Source: W0P33-017 sp963640395
GTDB taxonomy: Bacteria; Bacillota; Clostridia; Lachnospirales; Lachnospiraceae
Assembly: GCA_963640395.1 (NCBI GenBank)
Contig: CAVHZH010000072.1
Span: forward strand, 1-12,019
Reading direction: 5' to 3'
DNA: 12,019 nucleotides
Shown: piece by piece, positions 6,052 through 12,019 of the stretch
Layout: the number at the start of each line of letters is the position of its first letter
Numbering within the stretch: position 1 is the first letter of the stretch
The notes under the pieces: generated by a model
Told to the model about the DNA's origin: nothing
The model's database searches: none
Seen by the model: only the letters and a program-made list of their open reading frames with translations
Program-made: the position numbers and the translations under genes

Positions 6052-9000
6052 ATGAGAGAGCATGTGGTAGATGAGCGCAAACAGCGCGCACAGGGTCTGT
6101 ATGATCCGGCGTTTGAACATGACAACTGTGGAATCGGTGCAGTCGTGGATGTCAAGGGACGCAAGAGCCATGCGACCGTCGAGCAGGCGTTGAAGATCGT
6201 AGAGAATTTGAAGCACCGTGCAGGAAAGGATGCCGAGGGAAAGACCGGTGACGGTGTCGGTATCCTGCTGCAGGTATCCTATAAATTTTTCTCCAAGGCA
6301 GTTCGGCCGCTCGGCATTGAACTCGGCGGCGACCGTGATTTCGGTGTCGGCATGTTTTTCTTCCCGCAGGATGAATTACAGCGCAATCAGGCTAAGAAGA
6401 TGTTTGAGGTGATCGTGTCGAAGGAAGGCTTGGAGCTGCTCGGCTGGCGTGAGGTGCCGACGCATGCAGATGTGCTCGGACAGAAGGCACGCGACTGTAT
6501 GCCTTATATTATGCAGGCATTTATCAAGCGTCCGGAGCATGTAGAAAAGGGACTGGATTTTGACCGGCTGCTCTATGTCGTCCGCCGTGTGTTTGAACAG
6601 AGTAATGAGGATACCTATGTTGCATCACTTTCGAGCCGGACGATCGTATATAAAGGAATGTTTTTAGTTGACCAGCTGCGGTTGTTCTTTGATGATCTGC
6701 AGGATCCCGATTATGAGTCGGCGATCGCTACCGTGCATTCGCGTTTCAGTACAAACACGAATCCGAGCTGGGAGCGTGCGCATCCGAACCGATTTATCGT
6801 GCATAACGGAGAGATCAACACGATCCGCGGCAATGCGGACAAGATGCTTGCCCGCGAGGAGACGATGACATCCGGCAAGCTGCACGACCAGTTGACAAAG
6901 GTGCTGCCGGTGATCAATACCGAGGGCTCGGATTCTGCGATGACGGATAATACACTGGAATTTTTAGTCATGAACGGAATGCCGCTGCCGCTCGCAATTA
7001 TGATCATGATTCCGGAGCCGTGGGCGAACAACCACCTGATGAGCCAGAAAAAGAAAGATTTTTATCAGTATTATGCAACGATGATGGAGCCGTGGGACGG
7101 ACCGGCGTCGATTGTATTTTCTGACGGAGATTATATGGGAGCCGTTCTTGACCGCAATGGTCTGCGTCCGTCCAGATATTATGTGCTCGACAATGACCAG
7201 TTGATCTTGTCGTCAGAGGTCGGTGTCCTCGACATCGATCCGACACATATCGTGTCAAAGGATCGTCTGCGTCCCGGAAAAATGCTGCTCGTGGACACGA
7301 AGGCAGGACGGATCATTGACGATGAAGAGCTGAAAAACTATTATGCCGGCAGACAGCCCTACGGTGAGTGGATCGACCGGAATCTGGTACAGCTGCGGGA
7401 TCTGCGTATCCCGAATCAGCGCGTGCCCGAGTACGGCTACAAGGACCGCCAGCGCATGATGAAAGCGTTTGGCTATTCCTACGAGTCACTCAAGGAAGTC
7501 ATCCTGCCGATGGCACGAAACGGCGGCGAGTCCACGAGTGCGATGGGCATGGATATTCCGCTGGCGGTGCTTGATGGCAAATACCAGCCGTTATTTAACT
7601 ATTTTAAACAGCTGTTTGCACAGGTGACAAACCCGCCGATCGATTCGATCCGTGAGAAGATCGTGACCTCTACGACGACCTATATCGGTGAGGATGGCAA
7701 TTTATTATTGGAAAAACCGGAAAACTGCCATGTGATCAAGGTTGACAACCCGATTCTGACCAACACAGACCTGATGAAGATCAAGTCTATGAATAAGGAA
7801 GGCTTCCATGTGGTGGAGATTCCGATTACCTATTATAAGAACACGAGTCTGGAAAAGGCGATCGACCGACTGTTTGTCGAGGCAGACAGGGCATACCGTG
7901 ACGGCGCAAATATATTGATCCTGTCCGACCGCGGTGTCGATGAGAACCATGTGGCGATCCCGTCGCTCCTCGCAGTCGCAGCGCTGCATGAGCATCTCGT
8001 CATCACGAAAAAGAGAACCGCACTGGCGATCATCCTTGAATCCGGCGAGCCGCATGAGGTACACCATTTTGCGACACTGCTCGGTTACGGTGCATGCGCA
8101 GTCAATCCCTATCTGGCACAGGATACGGTCAAGCAGCTTGTAGATGAGCATTTATTGGACAAGGATTACTATGCGGCGGTCGAGGACTACAATCAGGCAG
8201 TGATCGGCGGCATTGTAAAGATCGCAGCGAAGATGGGTATTTCCACGATCCAGTCTTATCAGGGCTCCAAGATCTTTGAGGCGATCGGTATCGATAAGGG
8301 AGTCATTGACAAATATTTTACGAATACGGTCAGCCGTATCGGTGGCATCACGTTAAAGGATATTGAGGAGCAGGTGAACTTTTTACATTCCGAAGCATAT
8401 GATCCGCTCGGACTGGAAAACGATTTGACGCTCGATTCCTTCGGCCGTCATGCGATGCGCAGCGGTGCGGACGAGCATCTGTACAACCCGCTGACGATCC
8501 ATCTGCTGCAGGAGTCCACAAAGCGCGGCGACTATGAGATGTTTAAGCAGTATGAGCAGGCGGTCAACGAGCTGGAAAACCGCAATTACATCCGCGGTAT
8601 GCTTGACTTTAATTACCCGAAAAAGGGTGTGCCGATCGAGGAAGTCGAGAGTGTCGATTCGATCGTGACACGTTTTAAGACGGGTGCGATGAGCTACGGC
8701 TCGATCTCGCAGGAGGCACATGAGACACTGGCGATCGCGATGAACATGATCCACGGTAAATCAAATACCGGAGAGGGCGGCGAGAGCCTTGACCGTTTAA
8801 AGATCGGTGCAGACGGCAAAAACCGTTGTTCTGCGATCAAGCAGGTAGCGAGCGGACGTTTTGGTGTGACGAGTACCTATCTTGTGAGCGCACAGGAGAT
8901 CCAGATCAAGATGGCTCAGGGAGCCAAGCCCGGAGAGGGCGGACATCTGCCCGGGGCAAAGGTCTATCCGTGGATCGCAAAGACGAGACATTCGACGCCC

Positions 9001-10608
9001 GGTGTATCACTGATCTCACCGCCGCCGCACCATGATATTTATTCCATCGAGGATCTGGAGCAGTTGATCTACGATCTGAAAAATTCCAACCGCGACGCGC
9101 GTATTTCCGTCAAGCTCGTATCGGAGGCGGGAGTCGGAACCGTTGCAGCCGGTGTCGCAAAGGCAGGCGCACAGGTCGTTTTGATCTCCGGTTATGACGG
9201 AGGAACCGGTGCCGCACCGCGCAGCTCGATCCACAATGCGGGACTGCCGTGGGAGCTGGGACTGGCTGAGACACACCAGATCTTGATCATGAACGGTCTG
9301 CGTGAAAAGGTGCGCGTAGAGACAGACGGCAAGCTGATGAGCGGCAGGGATGTTGCGATCGCGGCTGCACTCGGTGCCGAGGAATACGGATTTGCGACTG
9401 CACCGCTTGTGACGATGGGCTGTATCATGATGCGTGTATGTAATCTGGATACCTGTCCGGCAGGTGTGGCGACACAGAACCCGGAGCTGAGAAAGCGTTT
9501 TGCCGGAAAGCCGGAGTATGTTGTGAACTTTATGCGCTTTATCGCACAGGATCTGCGCGAGTATATGGCAAAGCTCGGTGTGCGCAGCGTCGATGAGCTC
9601 GTCGGCAGAAGTGATCTGCTGCGTGTGCGCGACGATCTGAATCAAAAACAGAAAAAAGTGGATCTGTCCAAGATTTTAAATAACCCTTATGCAGGCACAA
9701 AGGAACGCTTTATCTTTGATCCGAAGAAGGTTTATGATTTTGAACTGGAAAAGACAAAGGATGAAACGGTGCTGTTAAAGCAGTTCCAGAGTGCTCTGGA
9801 CAAGGGACAAAAGCGCATGATCGAGCTGGAGGTGACAAATACCGACCGTTCGCTCGGCACGATCTTTGGATCGGAAATCACGAAAAAATATGGAACAACG
9901 CTTGAGGATGACACCTTTGTCGTAAAATGTAAGGGAGCGGGCGGACAGAGCTTCGGCGCGTTCATCCCGAACGGATTGACATTAGAGCTCGTCGGAGATT
10001 CCAATGACTATTTCGGAAAGGGCTTATCCGGCGGCAAGCTGATCGTCTATCCCCCGGCAGGTGTGACTTATAAAAAGGATGAAAATATCATTATCGGAAA
10101 CGTGGCACTCTACGGTGCGACGAGCGGCAAGGCATTTATAAACGGCGTGGCAGGCGAGCGCTTCTGCGTCCGCAATTCCGGCGCAGTCGCAGTCGTTGAG
10201 GGAGTCGGCGACCACGGCTGTGAGTATATGACCGGCGGACGCGTTGTGGTACTCGGAAAGACCGGAAAGAACTTCGCAGCAGGTATGAGCGGCGGTATCG
10301 CCTATGTGCTTGATGAGGACAACGACCTCTATACACGCACCAATAAGGAAATGGTATTTACCGAGGAGCTGACAAACAAATACGATGTCATGGAACTCAA
10401 GTCGCTGATCGGGGAGCATGTGACACTGACAAATTCAGAAAAAGGAAAAGAGATCCTCGATCATTTCGCAGATTATCTGCCGAAATTTAAAAAGATCATC
10501 CCCTATGACTACAATCGCATGATGATGGCGATCGTCCAGATGGAGGAGAAGGGTCTTAGCTCCGAACAGGCACAGATAGAAGCATTTTATGCAAATGCAA
10601 AACATTAA
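6052..10608 (+). CDS. gltB: glutamate synthase large subunit
   Basis: Large subunit of glutamate synthase (GOGAT). It hydrolyses glutamine, channels the ammonia and reductively aminates 2-oxoglutarate to glutamate; electrons come from GltD. The 1518 residues are the usual length. The N-terminal glutaminase (type II amidotransferase) has nucleophile C26 in DNCGIG, so a 25-residue propeptide should be removed. HSRFSTNT (229-236), HNGEINT (251-257) and DRNGLRP (367-373) belong to the same domain. A central domain precedes the FMN-binding barrel, marked by GEGGE (907-911), KPGEGGHLPG (from 959), SPPPHHD (989-995) and YDGGTGAAP (1048-1056). The [3Fe-4S] ligands are C1124, C1130 and C1135. The C-terminal GXGXG beta-helix starts near GAGGQSFG (1295-1302). 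The start has an AGAGG site at 6039-6043, eight bases upstream, and the propeptide length supports it. gltD follows after 14 bases. Confidence 0.97.
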   Translation: MREHVVDERKQRAQGLYDPAFEHDNCGIGAVVDVKGRKSHATVEQALKIVENLKHRAGKDAEGKTGDGVGILLQVSYKFFSKAVRPLGIELGGDRDFGVGMFFFPQDELQRNQAKKMFEVIVSKEGLELLGWREVPTHADVLGQKARDCMPYIMQAFIKRPEHVEKGLDFDRLLYVVRRVFEQSNEDTYVASLSSRTIVYKGMFLVDQLRLFFDDLQDPDYESAIATVHSRFSTNTNPSWERAHPNRFIVHNGEINTIRGNADKMLAREETMTSGKLHDQLTKVLPVINTEGSDSAMTDNTLEFLVMNGMPLPLAIMIMIPEPWANNHLMSQKKKDFYQYYATMMEPWDGPASIVFSDGDYMGAVLDRNGLRPSRYYVLDNDQLILSSEVGVLDIDPTHIVSKDRLRPGKMLLVDTKAGRIIDDEELKNYYAGRQPYGEWIDRNLVQLRDLRIPNQRVPEYGYKDRQRMMKAFGYSYESLKEVILPMARNGGESTSAMGMDIPLAVLDGKYQPLFNYFKQLFAQVTNPPIDSIREKIVTSTTTYIGEDGNLLLEKPENCHVIKVDNPILTNTDLMKIKSMNKEGFHVVEIPITYYKNTSLEKAIDRLFVEADRAYRDGANILILSDRGVDENHVAIPSLLAVAALHEHLVITKKRTALAIILESGEPHEVHHFATLLGYGACAVNPYLAQDTVKQLVDEHLLDKDYYAAVEDYNQAVIGGIVKIAAKMGISTIQSYQGSKIFEAIGIDKGVIDKYFTNTVSRIGGITLKDIEEQVNFLHSEAYDPLGLENDLTLDSFGRHAMRSGADEHLYNPLTIHLLQESTKRGDYEMFKQYEQAVNELENRNYIRGMLDFNYPKKGVPIEEVESVDSIVTRFKTGAMSYGSISQEAHETLAIAMNMIHGKSNTGEGGESLDRLKIGADGKNRCSAIKQVASGRFGVTSTYLVSAQEIQIKMAQGAKPGEGGHLPGAKVYPWIAKTRHSTPGVSLISPPPHHDIYSIEDLEQLIYDLKNSNRDARISVKLVSEAGVGTVAAGVAKAGAQVVLISGYDGGTGAAPRSSIHNAGLPWELGLAETHQILIMNGLREKVRVETDGKLMSGRDVAIAAALGAEEYGFATAPLVTMGCIMMRVCNLDTCPAGVATQNPELRKRFAGKPEYVVNFMRFIAQDLREYMAKLGVRSVDELVGRSDLLRVRDDLNQKQKKVDLSKILNNPYAGTKERFIFDPKKVYDFELEKTKDETVLLKQFQSALDKGQKRMIELEVTNTDRSLGTIFGSEITKKYGTTLEDDTFVVKCKGAGGQSFGAFIPNGLTLELVGDSNDYFGKGLSGGKLIVYPPAGVTYKKDENIIIGNVALYGATSGKAFINGVAGERFCVRNSGAVAVVEGVGDHGCEYMTGGRVVVLGKTGKNFAAGMSGGIAYVLDEDNDLYTRTNKEMVFTEELTNKYDVMELKSLIGEHVTLTNSEKGKEILDHFADYLPKFKKIIPYDYNRMMMAIVQMEEKGLSSEQAQIEAFYANAKH

Positions 10609-10622
10609 GGAGGGAAAAGGAA

Positions 10623-12019
10623 ATGGGAAAACCGACTGGATTTTTAGATTATGAGAGAAAGACGGCGGTCGAGATCGATCCGACCGAGCGGATCAAAAAT
10701 TTTCATGAGTTCCATCTTCCGCTCTCTCTGGAGGAACAAAGGGAACAGGGCGCGCGCTGTATGTCATGCGGCGTGCCGTTCTGTCAGTCCGGCATGACGA
10801 TCATGGGAATGACGAGCGGCTGCCCGCTGCACAATCTGATCCCCGAGTGGAACGATCTCGTGTACAGCGGCAACTGGGAGCAGGCATACCAGCGCCTGAA
10901 AAAGACGAATAATTTTCCGGAATTTACGTCCCGTGTCTGTCCGGCGCTGTGCGAGGCAGCCTGCACCTGCGGACACTACGGCGAGAGTGTGACGACAAAG
11001 GAAAATGAGCACGGCATCATCGAGTATGCCTATGCACATGGTTATGCAGATGCAAAACCGCCGAAGGTGCGCACCGGAAAAAAGGTGGCAGTCATCGGCT
11101 CTGGTCCTTCCGGACTGGCTGCGGCAGACCAGCTCAATAAGCGTGGTCATGAGGTGACTGTCTATGAGCGTGACGACCGCGTCGGCGGACTGCTTATGTA
11201 CGGCATTCCGAATATGAAGCTGGAAAAGGATGTCATCGACCGGAAAGTAGCGATCATGAAGCAGGAGGGCGTAACGTTTGTCACCGGCGTAGATGCCGGC
11301 AGGGATGTCAAAGCCGCCAAGCTGCTCAAGGACTACGACCGTGTGATCTTAGCCTGCGGTGCAAAGCAGCCGCGTGACATCAAGGCTGCGGGCAGGGATG
11401 CAAAGGGCATCTACTTTGCGGTAGATTTCCTCAGCGGAGTGACAAAGAGCCTGCTCGATTCGGATCTGAAGGATAAAAAGTATGTGGATGTGAAGGCGAA
11501 GCATGTCGTTATCATCGGCGGCGGAGACACCGGAAATGACTGCGTCGGCACGAGCATCCGACTGGGCGCTGCATCCGTAACACAGCTTGAGATGATGCCG
11601 AAGGCACCGGATCAGCGTGCGGAAAATAACCCGTGGCCGGAGTGGCCCAGAGTGTGCAAGACCGATTACGGTCAGAAGGAAGCGATCGCCAAATTCGGTC
11701 ATGACCCGCGCATCTACCAGACGACCGTCAAGGAATTTGTCAAGGACAAAAACGGCAGTCTGAAGGAGCTTGTGACAGTACGTTTAGAGAGCGTCAGGGA
11801 TGAAAAGACCGGACGCATGATGATGCAGGAGGTCACTGGCAGTGAGAAGCGGCTGCCTGCCGATATCGTACTGATCGCAGCCGGATTCCTCGGCAGTGAG
11901 AGCTATGTCACAAAGGCTTTCGGTGTCGCTGTCGATGGGCGCACGAATGTTGCGACCGAGCAGGGCAGATATAAAACCAATGTAGACCATGTCTATACTG
12001 CCGGTGATATGCACCGCGG
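10623..12019 (+). CDS. gltD: glutamate synthase small subunit (partial, runs off the right edge)
   Basis: Flavoprotein subunit of glutamate synthase that takes electrons from a reduced pyridine nucleotide (NADPH in most bacteria) and passes them through FAD and iron-sulfur clusters to GltB. The 465 codons present have no stop; roughly the last 25-35 residues are expected beyond the edge. The N-terminal cysteine-rich region has C46, C49, C54 and C67, then C106, C110, C114 and C116, the expected two [4Fe-4S] sets. The FAD site is GSGPSG (159-164) with a following E182 in VYERDDRVGG. The nucleotide site is GGGDTG (299-304). The second FAD motif TAGDMHR (459-465) is cut by the edge. Start ATG 10623 has AGGAGGG at 10608-10614, eight bases upstream and overlapping the last base of the gltB stop, so the two subunits are co-expressed. 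Confidence 0.96.
   Translation, partial: MGKPTGFLDYERKTAVEIDPTERIKNFHEFHLPLSLEEQREQGARCMSCGVPFCQSGMTIMGMTSGCPLHNLIPEWNDLVYSGNWEQAYQRLKKTNNFPEFTSRVCPALCEAACTCGHYGESVTTKENEHGIIEYAYAHGYADAKPPKVRTGKKVAVIGSGPSGLAAADQLNKRGHEVTVYERDDRVGGLLMYGIPNMKLEKDVIDRKVAIMKQEGVTFVTGVDAGRDVKAAKLLKDYDRVILACGAKQPRDIKAAGRDAKGIYFAVDFLSGVTKSLLDSDLKDKKYVDVKAKHVVIIGGGDTGNDCVGTSIRLGAASVTQLEMMPKAPDQRAENNPWPEWPRVCKTDYGQKEAIAKFGHDPRIYQTTVKEFVKDKNGSLKELVTVRLESVRDEKTGRMMMQEVTGSEKRLPADIVLIAAGFLGSESYVTKAFGVAVDGRTNVATEQGRYKTNVDHVYTAGDMHR

Noticed and set aside
9016..9645. A 209-codon open frame on the minus strand opposite gltB
   Set aside because: It lies wholly opposite the strongly conserved FMN and iron-sulfur region of gltB, and I recognise no domain in its translation; it is a codon-bias shadow.
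1..12019. A novel defence, mobile or biosynthetic system
   Set aside because: All large reading frames on the + strand are accounted for by topoisomerase, HAD phosphatase, CPBP and glutamate synthase genes. No recombinase, transposase, repeat array, toxin-antitoxin pair or unknown multi-gene cassette is visible.

Overview
The window reads as ordinary chromosomal DNA of a low-to-moderate GC Firmicute, most likely a Clostridia/Lachnospiraceae-type gut anaerobe. That placement is inferred from protein style, strong AGGAGG-type ribosome binding sites, and the pairing of a stand-alone type IIA topoisomerase operon with a bacterial gltBD operon. No 16S rRNA or other firm taxonomic marker is present. 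All recognisable genes lie on the + strand, and I see no mobile element, CRISPR array, tRNA or rRNA.

Region 1 (1-5719) looks like one transcription unit. An extended -10 promoter sits inside a striking dyad at the left edge. It is followed by a type IIA topoisomerase ATPase/TOPRIM subunit (ParE/GyrB-like) and the matching cleavage subunit (ParC-like). After that come a small HAD-family phosphatase and a membrane CPBP-family (Abi/CAAX-like) putative protease. The last three genes are tightly coupled: TGATG overlap between parC and the HAD gene, and a 26-nt overlap between HAD and CPBP. A perfect 27-nt palindrome lies directly after the parE stop codon.

Region 2 (5720-6051) is an AT-rich intergenic stretch of about 330 bases. 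Its left part holds GCAGGA/TCCTGC repeats and weak terminator-like hairpins. Its right part holds A-tracts, a credible sigma-A promoter, nested inverted repeats and a second -10-like hexamer just before gltB.

Region 3 (6052-12019) is the glutamate synthase operon: gltB (large subunit, complete) and gltD (small subunit, cut by the right edge). Together they make two glutamates from glutamine plus 2-oxoglutarate, using reducing equivalents that enter through GltD.

I found no evidence for an undescribed multi-gene system. The sequence signals most worth a second look are non-coding: the dyad over the topoisomerase promoter, the palindrome between parE and parC, and the nested inverted repeats upstream of gltB.
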